A stretch of 64,000 nt of DNA from Centroberyx gerrardi (lineage: Eukaryota > Chordata > Actinopteri > Beryciformes > Berycidae), in NCBI RefSeq assembly GCF_048128805.1, contig NC_136010.1:27577980-27641979 (forward strand), given 5' to 3'. The notes under the pieces are model-generated. The model saw only the letters and a list, made by a program, of their open reading frames with translations, searched no databases and was not told the origin of the DNA. Made by a program: the position numbers and the translations under genes. The number at the start of each line of letters is the position of its first letter. The first letter of the stretch is position 1. Shown here one piece after another: positions 1-11,900 of the stretch.

Positions 1-997
1 TATCACCACACAATATTCTCCTTCTTCACAGTGGCAGAGAAATGAAATGTTTTTCTTTACCTTTTGCTTGATCCGGTCTGTGTGTAACCAAATCTCGCTC
101 AAGTCTCGCGAGAGTTGAGTTGTTGCAGGAAGTTACACACAGACCGGATCAAGCGAAAGGTAAAGAAAAACGTTTCATTTCTCTGTAGGGTCCTTTCCAT
201 AATGTTGTCAGACACTTATAATAACAATCTGAGCCTGTCAGTGGCAAAAACAAGAACCTTTAGTGGACGTACATTGACGGTGCGATTTGCCCCGTCGGAT
301 TACATTGCAGCTTGTTTCGCGGCTGCCGGCTGAAGCGATCTCGCTCAATACTGGACCAATTTCAAAAATTGTTGTCCCCTTTAGTCACTTAGACACAAAA
401 AGATGGGAAAATAGGGTCCAGGTTGAAAAATATTGAAGTTACCCTTTAAGTAGCTTCAGAGATAGAAAAAAAAAGTCCATACTGTATGACAACATCACAT
501 ACACGTCTGCTTGTTCCAACTCTTCATTGAAGCTGCATCACACTTATATTGAGTGAAATATCCAAACCCAAGATGCCATTTTTTCATGGCTGCACCATTA
601 CATCAAATAGAAAAAATCTAGATATCTTGTAAATCATTCTATACACATTTCCATGTAATTCAGCATGACATATTTGGTGTCTTTGTAAACCTTGCGATCT
701 TGACTATAATTTAAAATAAAGTTCTGTGGGGTTGAACAAAGCTTTCATTTGTAAAGATGGATCCACTGGTTGAAGAGGTGCCCGGCCACCCTGCTGCTGC
801 TAGACACTACATGTTGTGGAATTGATTTTAGTACATGCTAGTTTGGTGGACACCAAACATCCAAAGCACCTTACAATACTGTGAGTGTGTGTACATTTAG
901 GTATGTGTTGCCCCAATGGGAATTAAACTAACTTTCCCAGGTAGTGTCAGTGCTTTACTCTACACATTGAGCTATAACGGGATAACAAGCTTTTCAG

Positions 998-1079
998 AGT
1001 CGACCACAGCCGCCAGGAGATACTGGTCACCAGTAAGAGGAAGCCCAGTAACAGTGATGAACTGGACCTTCTCCACCAG
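998..1079 (+). CDS. possible orphan internal exon, unknown gene
   Basis: A short stretch reads like a spliced exon: a pyrimidine-containing acceptor ending in AG at 996-997, an open frame coding for a charged segment (begins V-D-H-S-R-Q-E-I-L-V-T-S-K-R-K-P-S, ends D-E-L-D-L-L-H-Q), and a GT at 1080-1081. The same frame stays open for about 50 more codons, so it could instead be the start of a terminal exon. I do not recognise the protein and found no partner exon. It directly follows a SINE-like repeat, so a chance open frame is possible. Confidence 0.3.
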
Positions 1080-2109
1080 GTGATGGTGATGAAGTCTGGC
1101 ATGACAGTCGCCTTTGTTGGACCAGTATCTAACATGCATGAAGTGAAAGAATGTGCTTTGTTTTTATTTATTATCTGTGTTCTCTACACTACACATAAAC
1201 CAATAACTAAAGTTGTGGAAGCTATTTGTTGTGTTTGAGTGATGTTATTGCTGTCTGTGTTTCTGTTGTGCTTGTATTAGTTCTATTTGAATGCTGTACT
1301 AAAGCTTTGTGATTGTTCCGCTTGAACTTCTTTGCTTACTTATATATTGTTGACAATCGCGTTTTCTGGCTGCAAGGCCATAAAATGCATGTGCAATTTT
1401 ATTTGGCATATTGATGCTTTTCATGTTAAATATGACACAGACTCACACACCTTACACAGCGGGTAATGGAAAGCTCTTGGTGATGTGCACCAGTTTATAG
1501 AGCTGAATACCTTTAGATGCCCTTTATTATACAATAACTTTACTGTAACCTGTGGTAATTTGGTGCATGATGATGTACTTGTGGGTATAATAATAATAAG
1601 TTAGAGTTAAGTTCAAAAATCATACAGAAAAGATATTGGAGTGTGAAATGGAATGGATCTATCTCATTCTGCAATAATGATTTGAAAAAGAGCTTTTATT
1701 AACATTTAATACAGATTTCCAAATATCAATCATGCTGCTATTAGCAGTTAGAAATGTACAGTGTTGTTGGTCTCAACCTCAACACCAAAACACTTTATTT
1801 TGTCACATTACAATGGAAGACAACATTACCACTGATTGCAAATGCGCATAGGAAAACAGTAAGATCCATTTATTACAGACATGTCTAAATTTAATGGGCA
1901 TCCACAAACTTTCACCCCATAGCTTTGATATAGCTTTGCAGATAGATGATACTGTAGATGCCTTGGACAGAACAACTACAGGGCAGCAGTGCCATCTAGT
2001 GGTTAAAGATGGTGTCTTTAACCACCGTCTGAGTATTACAATTTCCCTATGAGGAGGAATAGATGGTAAACATATATTTTTACAGTGTAAAGAACATTAA
2101 CAACACAGC

Positions 2110-2583
2110 TAGGGTTAGACTGCTATGGGTTTCTGAAAGCCGATAGCTGACATTTTCTGTCAAAATTCAACATCTTTAAATTTGATCATTTTCATGCCAA
2201 AAAAACAACAACAACAAAAACAAAAAAGAGAGTAAGTATTGAGTGTTTCCCCAGAATCTCATTCCTGTCAGGGTGGGAAAGCCTCTGAAACAGCATTTAG
2301 ACCATGGGACGCTAAAACTCTCCATTGATACCCAGGATGCTGATAATAAAAAAAACATTCACCTATACTTGTGTGGAATCTGATCAAAATATCACATTAG
2401 AATTACTTCAGGTTAAGGGCTTTCCACAGACAACCAGTGTAGTATTGATCGATTCTACAATAAAGATGCGATTCAATCAATCACACTGTATCATATCTAT
2501 CATATTAGAGGTGGATGACACAGACTGGACCAGATCTGATTTTTAAATGGTGAATATCGGCCCCAAATATCGGTCTAACCCTA
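2110..2583. mobile_element. hAT-like MITE, TAGGGTTAGAC termini
   Basis: The left end reads TAGGGTTAGAC (2110-2120) and the right end is its inverse (GTCTAACCCTA, ending 2583). The flanking 8-mers AACACAGC (2102-2109) and AACACAAC (2584-2591) match at seven of eight bases, as expected for an old hAT-type target-site duplication. There is no transposase frame, so it is non-autonomous. Related copies or pieces lie near 11610, 22200, 26110, 50670, 51300, 54490, 57965-58339 and 62298-62670. In this copy it lies just beyond the stop codon of mad2l2 and may be in its 3' UTR. Confidence 0.65.
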
Positions 2584-2746
2584 AACACAACTGAATAGAT
2601 CAACTTGTTGTGTTGTTGTGTTGAACAAAAACTCATCTCTCTCTCTCTGGGCGTTCCAGCTCTGGGAGACTGTGTTATATTCTTTACTCATGATTCATCT
2701 GGTGCAGTTTTCACTGAAGATTTCCTCCTGTCTGCTGAGTTACGAC

Positions 2747-5539
2747 CTACGTTTTCTGGGCTCTCTCTTCCACATAGAGCTGCATCTGGTTCAAGGAAGG
2801 AAACCGAGATGTGATCAGCAACACAAAATATAGGAATAGATGAGATCAATCTTTAATGATCCCTGTGGGTAAATTGGGTCGTTGCAGCAACAAATAGTAA
2901 TAGGATAACGCAAGAGACAATTTCAACACTAGAACATGAATAGAAATGACTAGAAATGTATGAATGAAAAGTATGACAAAATGGATTACAGCATAATGAG
3001 GGTGTGCAAAATAACAGCAGGTATGAGGCTAAGTCTGCCAGTTTCTTGTAGTAGACTGGTAAGGTTCTCTAACCCTATAAAAATGAACTACCTAGGGCTA
3101 CTTTCCTTCATAGGAAGTGAAGGTGGTGGGTGAGAGGAGACTGTGTGCAGCTAAAAATGTGGTTGCTCATCTAAAATGGTTCCAAGAATAAAGCTGGCAC
3201 CATCAGATATATTCATTTCATGATATTTCATGGAGCCTACTATCATCAACATAGTGCTATTCTGCTTACTTTTACTATGTCAGATGTCATGGTCTTCAGC
3301 GGGATGAGTCTAGGCTCCTGCATGTGGACCTCTTGCTCATCAGCCACTATCCACGGGAAATCCTGGAGAGGGAAATGCACAAATGCGACACTAAAGCACA
3401 TAATTCTGTGTTCACATTATCAGAGCTGAGTATGATACAGATTACAGTGTTAATCTGTAGTCCTGTAGTTTCAAAACTTCACCTTGATGACTTGAACCTT
3501 CTCCATGTTGCGCGTAGCAGCCTCTCTAGTATGTACTAATACTGTAAATGAACACCCTATGAGAGGAAAAACAACAGACCACAGAAATAAGTCTATGCTT
3601 GGTGTCTGTCTGCTGCTGAATAATAACTGCAATATCTGATCCTTCACATCAGCGTTATATCATTACCAAATTTCTAATGCTGATGTTCATCTTAAAAGTT
3701 TCAGAAACCAAGTACGCTTACACCATTGCTGGGAATTTGTGCCTGTAATTGACACAAACAATGAAGTCACATTTTCTTCACAATAGAGGAGTAATCTAGC
3801 TAATTAGAGCAGAGATCCAACAGGAACATCTAAATACATCACCATGCTAAATACTGGAATAATAAAACTGGTTTGTCATTTGCTTTTTATGGCTTGAGAA
3901 TGAGGCTTTTTAGCCTGTGTAGCTGAAATGTCTTGCGATGCCAGTCACTCAATCGTGTGTGTATGTGTGAGTGTGTTTGTTGGGTTTGACTGCTGGAGTA
4001 AGGTATAGGTATCTGAGAATTTTCCCTACTGTTACATCCAGTATCGAGATGAGTAAGGTGTCAGAAATCAAAGTTAAGCGTATTGATTTTCAACTTTATA
4101 CAAGTCTATACTGCTCAGTAAAAGCAATGGGCAGGATAGGTAGGCCTACTATGTTCTGGACAATACTTTATATTCAGCACTTAGACTCAGTATCAGCAGC
4201 GAAGAAGTGGTATCCATACATCCCTCAACAGATGGGGTCACATTACCTGGTGGGTTATTACTCAAAACAGCGTCACACACACTTATCTTCAGGATGAAAG
4301 CCCTCAGCAGCTGCTCTACATGTGACAGTAATGCGTCAGAGCTGTAACACAAAAACCGCAACACATCCTGATAATGTATCTCAAAACAAGTGTCACAGAT
4401 ACATAACTGAATATGTGAGTGTGTATACTCATAACTGATAAAGGAGAGGGGGAAAAACCTGATGGACAGCAGTGGAGGCTGGGAAATTTCAAAGACAAAT
4501 CTCTCTACTGGATGATGCTCTTTGTCCATGATGACCACCACCACCTTCTCAGCGTCGTTCTGAGGGGGAAACGGATGACTTCAGTAATGTCTAGAAATAG
4601 GCGCAAGTAGGCAGCAATTTTTTTCTAAATGAACCCGTCAGCTCTCACCTTCTCAATGAGTGGCTTTACACAGTGAAGTGTATCTTGGATATACTGATTC
4701 AGCTCTGGGTGACATGACATCTAGGAAATAAATACACCAAAGACAAACTATCAGTGTTAGATAACCAAAATATAAACCTCTGCTGAAGCCTGTAAGATTA
4801 TAGTTAAGTACACAAGTGCAGAAAGGCTATGCATTCTGTACCTGTACAGGTACGTTGTATTTCTTTCTCTTCTGAAATATTCCAGAGGGGTAAACCTCAC
4901 GGACATACAGGATGAGATGAATAGCAACCTCCAGGAACTCACACAGAATGTCAGCCACCACTGGAAAAGAGTAAGCAATGTTACTGTTAACTGGATAAAA
5001 AGAGATTACTATGAATATGAACTAAGAGTGAAGACAAGAAACTTAAGAGCCCCCATAGGTTACGTTCTCTCTCGTTTGGAGAGATGGTCTAGCCAAACTC
5101 CCATTCAAATATCTGGCAATTTAATGTTACCTTGCTTATCGGCCAATTCACATTCCTGGTAGCACACGACTTAAGGCCTTTTATGAATCACTAGGCCCCA
5201 CTCTTCAATTCGGCATACATATATGACTACCCCATATATTTATGGGGTAGTTAGCTCGATGAGCAAGGTCACACTAAATTGACAAATTGTGAAGGGAGTT
5301 TTGTGTGACGTCCTGGCTGGGGACTAGAGGACTGCTGATTTTCTATAGCTAATTGCATTCACCTTTCCATGTGTAAAATAGTCCCTGATTAGACGAATAG
5401 ACTGAAAATTAGCAGGGAACCAGGACTGAGAACCACCGCAAGGAAAGGAATGATGCTTAGGAAACGATTTAACTTCGTGCCATTCGTTAGTCAACTTACC
5501 TTGACCAAAATTAAGGTCTTGCCTCGTTAAAGTCGTCAT
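2747..5539 (-). CDS. mad2l2: MAD2L2 / REV7, HORMA-domain protein
   Basis: REV7 is the HORMA-domain adaptor of DNA polymerase zeta (with REV3L) and of shieldin, acting in translesion synthesis, repair-pathway choice and mitotic checkpoint control (family knowledge). Eight coding exons join in phase on the minus strand: 5500-5539, 4842-4960, 4649-4720, 4459-4559, 4247-4341, 3483-3556, 3270-3362 and 2747-2785, giving 210 residues plus stop; human is 211. Recognisable segments in order are the N-terminus [13 protein letters not shown], the strand around [20 protein letters not shown], the [14 protein letters not shown] helix, [42 protein letters not shown], and the C-terminal seat-belt part [14 protein letters not shown] ending [11 protein letters not shown]. 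All introns have GT-AG ends. An in-frame ATG five codons upstream (5554) exists, but the 5539 start matches vertebrate homologues. No lesion was seen. Confidence 0.96.
5085..5240. repeat. foldback MITE arm (TGGAGAGAAC family), left half
   Basis: Within mad2l2 intron 1 this stretch matches one arm of the foldback family seen complete at 49486-49754: a degenerate terminal block, then CTTGCTTATCGG, a segment like GACTTAAGGCCTTTTATGAA, and ATTCGGCATACATATATG. A right-arm copy lies at about 6440-6680, beyond the promoter. They may be two independent solo arms. Confidence 0.45.
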
Positions 5540-5819
5540 TTTCTGTTGTTCCAAAGGCTACCAGCTAAAAAAAAAAAAATCCAGTTTCCAATCTAGCTAT
5601 TTTAACAGTAACGTTAGGTCTGGTTTTCAGTTGTTTGAAATTCCTCCACCGTCTCGGTCTCGCTCGACAATGTCAACTCGTTTAGAAAAACGAAATAAAA
5701 TGCAAAATTACACAGCGAAAGATTGTAGAGACCGTTTTTAAAATGTACTGCAGATATTATATGTTCACTTGCTAAAGGACTAAAACGTGGTATTTTTCTA
5801 TAATTTATTCGTTACGGCG

Positions 5820-5900
5820 CGCATCGCATTGACGTAACTCCCGTTGTTTACATGGACCTTGGCGCCGTCGATTAATGATGACGTTGCATTGCCAAAGCTT
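5820..5900 (-). promoter_or_regulatory. candidate mad2l2 promoter with paired TGACGT sites
   Basis: About 280-340 bp upstream of the mad2l2 start, a short CpG-rich patch interrupts AT-rich DNA. It carries TGACGTAA at 5830-5837 and TGACGT again at 5879-5884, both CRE/ATF-like cores, plus a GGCGCC palindrome between them. Position and composition suggest a promoter; factor binding is inference. Confidence 0.4.
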
Positions 5901-6439
5901 GATGTTTTCTGATAAAATCCTTAACAGTTGCTAACAAAAACGCACTTTTTCATATTTATATTCTTGCAATTTTCCCTACTACTGTGGTGAGCTTTCATGT
6001 ACTTCTTACTATTTAATTTTCTATAACTTAAGGCTTGTTTCAGTTTACAGAGAAAGTGGTTATACATTGATTCATAAAGATGACAAAGAATATTTCACAA
6101 TACAATTCAGTCAGTCAGCAACATACAGGTACATTATAAAAAGCAATCAAAGCATGATAGAAATTTTGAGATATTGCTTTAAAAACACTTGGTGCTTTGT
6201 AGCAGAAACCAGTCTTTCAGAGTTCAGAAATTCAAACTAACCAGCGATGTAGTAGGGTCCACTACCAAGAACTGTTTGTTTTCATAATTTATCACAACTA
6301 AGCTGATAGCCTGCTTCTTATCCAAGAATACATTAGCCTACTTCGAAAATACCAATCAAAGACACATACAAAATGGGGATGTGACTGTGCCTCTTTGAAA
6401 ACAATTCACATTGTATTAATAAGGTCTGTAATTGATTAT

Positions 6440-6690
6440 GGAAGCATAGGTGGGCGGTAGCGAGCAACGTGAACCAATTCTAAAAGTTGACTTTTTCATT
6501 CAAACAACCTCTGCGTGGTGGATCACTTGTATGTCGAATACTCCAGTGGCTATTACTGGTCTGTTACAGGTCTTTAGTCGTGTTCTACCAGGTATGTCGA
6601 TTTGCTTTGCCGATTAGCAAGGCAATATTAAACGGCTACATTTTTGGATGGAGTTTGGGGTAACGGTCTCTTCATACAGGAGAGAAAGGA
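6440..6690. repeat. foldback MITE arm (TGGAGAGAAC family), right half
   Basis: It contains CCAATTCTAAAAGTTGA, GTGTTCTACCAGGTATGTCG, CCGATTAGCAAGGCA and a terminal TGGAGTTTGG block, in the same order as the right arms of the copies at 28.45-28.86, 37.61-38.06 and 49.5 kb. No coding sequence is present. Confidence 0.5.
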
Positions 6691-8970
6691 ACAATTGTTT
6701 TTGCAAAAGTATAGACACTTAACAATGCGTGCTATTCCACGAGTAGCTAACTAAGAAGTCAAACCTTGCACCGGCCAACGAAAACAAATAAACATAGAGC
6801 AAAATAAAGATATTAGATCCAATCTTTGACACGCCGTTTGACCAAGGAGAATTTATAGATCGATATCTAGTCAGCTAGAGTTTGCCAGAATAAGAACGGA
6901 AGTCAGGCGATTTGGCCTTCAAAGTAAAATCGTAACATTATACTCACTCTTGGAAAAAACAATTTAGTTTTAGGGCTTACTCAATTACAAAAATACAATA
7001 CAAAATATGGAGTAAAACAAAGATATGTTTTTTGTTACAAGGTGTCCTTACAGCAGCCATATAGGCCCATGCAAACTGTCATATAGGCCTACAGGGCAAT
7101 ATGAAACTCTCCAATGCCAGATGTGTAACTTGCACCCTTCCAGGTTGTCTGGTTTAAGTTTGGTGTTTGAAAATGTATGGACTTTAACAGCTTAACATAT
7201 AATGGCAATCACAGGGCATTGCAATGGTAGCTTACGCTGACTTGACACTAGTAACTGGGGCTCTCCTTCCATAGCCTTTAGGAACAACTGTGCCACTAAA
7301 GTAGATTCAAATGGACTTGAATCAAATAGTAGACACCCTTTCAAGATCTCTGGTATATGTATTATTATTATTATTAGTAGTAGTATTATTATTTGTGCAT
7401 TTTTGTATATGGTCTATATGGCAGAGCGTTTATATGCCGTGAAAATTATATTTTGGGGGGAAAAGGCAACAGTTGTATTTTCTTTTGCTACATATTCCTC
7501 CTTAAATACATTGTTTTCACTTTATTTCTTCTGTATTACTCAAAAACAGTGAAACATATTCATATATAGTCACTACACACTCATCTTGAACCCTCTTCCT
7601 CACTTGGCTGTTTTTGGCGTCCCAAAATATTTAACACCCTTAACTACCAAACAATTTGATGACGCATTTACAACCCTATCAGTAAAACACAGGCACAATG
7701 CACTTATTAAAATTAGAAAAGATAAAATATACTCTTAGGGGGGTTGACAAGAAAAAATTCTTACTGGCAACCCTTCATTACATACAAGAATCTATTAATG
7801 CTGGCTGAGTGAAAAGAGAGGCTGAGTGAAAATTCACCAGTAATAGCACAAACTTTGATATTGTGCATAAGACATGCAGATGCACAGTACCTCCATAATG
7901 TTTTTTTTATTTAAAATCTTTTATTTAATAATTCTCAGTCCCTGGTATTAGAGTCTGTGGGGAAGGTTGAGGATGGGAGGGTGACAAAAAAACAACAACA
8001 TGTCAATGCCCTTGTATTTTTGATCTGTTCTTTAAAATAAAATAGATTTTAAAAACCTTGCAATATGTTTGTTAAGGTGACTTTTATTTTGAAAATAACA
8101 GCCCTGTCAAACGGGGAAAGTTAATTTTTGCCCTGGCTGGCTTGACACTGGACAGAGAAGCTGAGAACTGAGGTGAAAAAAACAGTAACAAAGACTTTCC
8201 ACTGTGCAGAATAACAGCTGATATTTCTCATCATCCATGTTCTAGCAATGAGTTGACACTTCAAAAAGGTAGGCCAGTGTTTCTAACTTCAACTTCTTTT
8301 TTTGCATATAGATATACCAGCTATTACTGTTCATCACATACTGACATAAATGCACTCTAAGCAGCTGATAAAGATTCAGGAAATACCAACCAGATGAAAG
8401 AATTGGTTTTATAATATGATAGATTTTAATCGAATTCAGACACATTTTGAAAGTAATCCTGTAAGGAACTGCAGAATTCAAGCAGAGCAATCCTTGACCT
8501 CTTTCTTGCAACAGTATATATCTGATAAACCCTTTTGAACAATTTCTACACCTTGTACCTCCAATGCTGCCGGTTAGAATTGGTCTCAATCCCATCTAAT
8601 CTTTGGTTCAGAGAGCTTGTCTTGGAGTTGGGAAAGGGAATGACACTTGCATTGTGTACTATATGTAGGTTTTGCCAGCAGCAGACATCAGCCTGTCTTC
8701 ACAATACTTTAATAGGTTTCATGAAATAGGATAAAGACTTTTTCAGTTAGCACTTTTGCATAATTGACAAATCTGCCAGGATTACGCCCTTCCCATTATC
8801 TTGATTTTCATGTCAACCCATACGCTGCCTACTTTAAGTCATATATTAACTGCCCTTGGCTGTATGACCAGAATGCTAGGTAGGTTTATAGCAGTTGTAA
8901 ACTTTCACAATATGCTGAGCAGCCTCATTAACTTCTCAAATAAGTCAAAATACCCTGATCTGTCTTTGCA
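6691..8970. other. intergenic stretch without recognised genes
   Basis: AT-rich DNA between mad2l2 and the carrier gene. It holds a short ATT/AGT microsatellite near 7360-7395 and many stop codons in all frames. The open frames here are short, with no splice-consistent neighbours. A non-coding first exon and promoter of the carrier gene should lie here, but I could not locate them. Confidence 0.5.
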
Positions 8971-8991
8971 GGCTGTGAAACATTGCAAGCC

Positions 8992-11900
8992 ATGCCTTTT
9001 TTGGAATTCATAGCTGGAAGCATTTCAGGTACTATATGAACAATATTTGTGTTAGAACAAGTGATAGAACATAGAGATTGATTAGATATTTGGATATATC
9101 TAGAGCATTCATATTTCCTTGTTTGTTACTGTAGGTGCAGTGGGATTGGCTGTTGGACATCCAATAGACACTGTGAAGGTTGCATGACACAATGAAACCC
9201 ATAATTTACACCAAGGCATAAAATTAGCTTTTTCTTATATCTCATATATATATTTCATCTGTAGGTGCGCCTGCAGGCCCAGTCTATATACAAAGGGATA
9301 TTTCACTGTGTGGCAAAAACATATTCTCATGAAGGGGTAGGTTTCAGTGGATTAATGTCAACCACATATCACAGCATGAATAACATCAGCCCCCACTAAA
9401 AATACACTATAATTTGTGCTAATTTATCCATTCGTGATATCTCTGTTGTATCAGGTGCATGGATTCTTCAAGGGCATGGCGTTTCCTGTCCTGACGACAG
9501 GCATCACCAACTCTGTTGTCTTCGGTTCCTACAGCAATACTTTAGATTACCTCACTCAGTCTCAGCGAAGTGAACGCAGCCAAGACAAACCTGCCTCCGC
9601 TGTACAAGTCTTCACTGCTGGCTGCTTCTCAGGCCTGGTACAGGTAAGAACATCTGTCATTTAGTGGTTGGTTTAATCCAAAGCACCTTACAGTACCATG
9701 GGTGCAGACATTTTTAGCGTGGGTGACCCCAATGGGAATCGAACCCCTACCCTGATGGTGTTATAGTAATAATAATAATAAACTTTATTTATAAAGCATT
9801 TTTTTAAAACAAAGTTCCAAAGTGCTTCACAGAACACCAGACTAGGGGAACAATGACAACCAAACAAAAAACAGCTGTGATCAAATGAACAGATAAAAGA
9901 AAAGATTATAGCGATCAATCTACACACAGAAACTAAGTAAAAGCAAGTTTAGGAAAGTATGTTTTTAGGAGTGATGAAAAAGAAGACACTGGAGAAGCTA
10001 TTCTGATCTCCTGAGAAGGCTCGATCATCCTTTGTTTTCAGCCTGAATTCACGAATGACTAACAACGCACTAGCCGAGGATCTCAGGATTAAAAGATCAG
10101 GTGTAGCTAGGTGCTAGTCCAGCACAAGCCTTGAAAACAGTGCTTGAATAGAGCTGGGCTGGTAGGAATGATGGCTTTTATAGGAACATAGAACTGTGTT
10201 GTTTGCATAGGTATGGAAGGATATGTGCGAATGATGTGACCTAAAGGGAACATATAGATGGAGAACAGTATGGGACCTAGAATTGAATCCTGCGGAACAC
10301 CAGACACAAGATGAGCAGAGGACGAAGATGTGTTCTCCATAACCACTGAAAAAGACCTGCCAATAGGGTTTGAGCGGTACCACTTGAGAACAGTGCCTGT
10401 GACACCAAGCCATTTTTTGAGGCAGCCAAGTGAAATAGTGTGGTCGATTGTATCAAAGACAGCGCTAAGATCAAGACGGATTAAAATAATCACCAGCATC
10501 GGCAGTAAGTAGAAGATCATTAGTGACTGTAAGAAGGGCAGTGTGGATGCTGTGGAGGGCTGTAAAACCAGATTGAAATTTCTCAAAAGATGCTGTTATT
10601 ATTCATAAAAGCAATCAGCTGAGATTAATTACTTTCTCTAAAACCGTGAATAAGAAATAGGTCTAAAATTGCTAAGAACACGAGGATCTAAAGTTTCTAA
10701 AGGTTTATTTAAAAGAGGCTGGAGAAATCTGGAGCCTATTATTAGTAGGGAGTTGTGGGAGTTCTTAACAATAAGATCAGAAAAATAAACCAGTTTTTGG
10801 TATATTGTCATAACGTTTGTGTTGGTTCCATGATGGACCTATTGGGCTATACAGGACTACAAATTTGATGAATTTGATCATACACAGGGTGTGTGAAAAG
10901 TCTTGAGTCAACAGGGACAACAGAAACATTTTTTATTTTTTCATGTAGCGTTTGTTTTCCCCACACACTATTTTTCAGGGTGCCTGAGTGGTTTAAGGAT
11001 CCAGGGTTTCTGGTCTCTGAATGAAAGCGAGGTTTCAAAACCCGCAGTTTTGATACTCATTTGGTTGAGGTTCCATTTAAAACTGCTCATCAGAATTAGG
11101 ATTCGAACTAGGAACTAGGATTTGAAGTAGGATTTGAATCTGAAATTTGGTCATGCACCACTAATGAAAACCTAAATAACATTAATTTGATCCAGTATTG
11201 CTCTTTGAAAGATCATTCACATCAGGCTTTTCTTTCAGGTGTTTGTCACTGCACCCATCGACCTGGTGAAGGTGCGTCTGCAGGGTCAGACCAACACTGA
11301 CCGATACCGCGGACCCATTCACTGTGTTTCCGTCATCCTCAGGGAGGAGGGACCCAGGGGTCTGTTTAGAGGAGGGCTGGCACTTGCCCTGAGAGACGTA
11401 CCCTGCTATGGACTCTACTTTTTGCCTTATGAGGTTACTTGTAAGGCTCTGACTGAGAGTGGCAAACAGCCAGGTGTGTATAAGAGAGCATGTCTGTTCA
11501 TTTCATTTGTTAATAAATGTAGTATACTGTGTAGTATACAAAGCTGCTACCCAAGCAGCTTTTTTTTTTTTTTTTTTTTTTACAGTTTTGCACCGCTACA
11601 TGGCACTTTTCAGTAGGGTTCAATTGATATGGGTTTTTGAAGACTGACACTGATTGGTGTGAGCTGCCAATAGCCAATATTTTGCGTCAGTATCTAATAT
11701 GTTTAAATCTGACCATTTTCATAACAAAAAATAACTTAGTAAGGCAACTTGCTAACAGACACAACAGTATAGAAATTCACATGAAAATAGTAATTTTTTA
11801 GAAGGTATTTTATTAAAACGTATTGCTCCAATTGCTCACAGTTGCTTATAAGTCTGCACACTGAAAATAATGGCTAAATGTTCTACCTAAAAAATCCCAT

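Noticed and set aside
9680-9755. tRNA gene on the minus strand
   Set aside because: Only a B-box-like motif is present; no cloverleaf can be drawn, so it is a SINE remnant.
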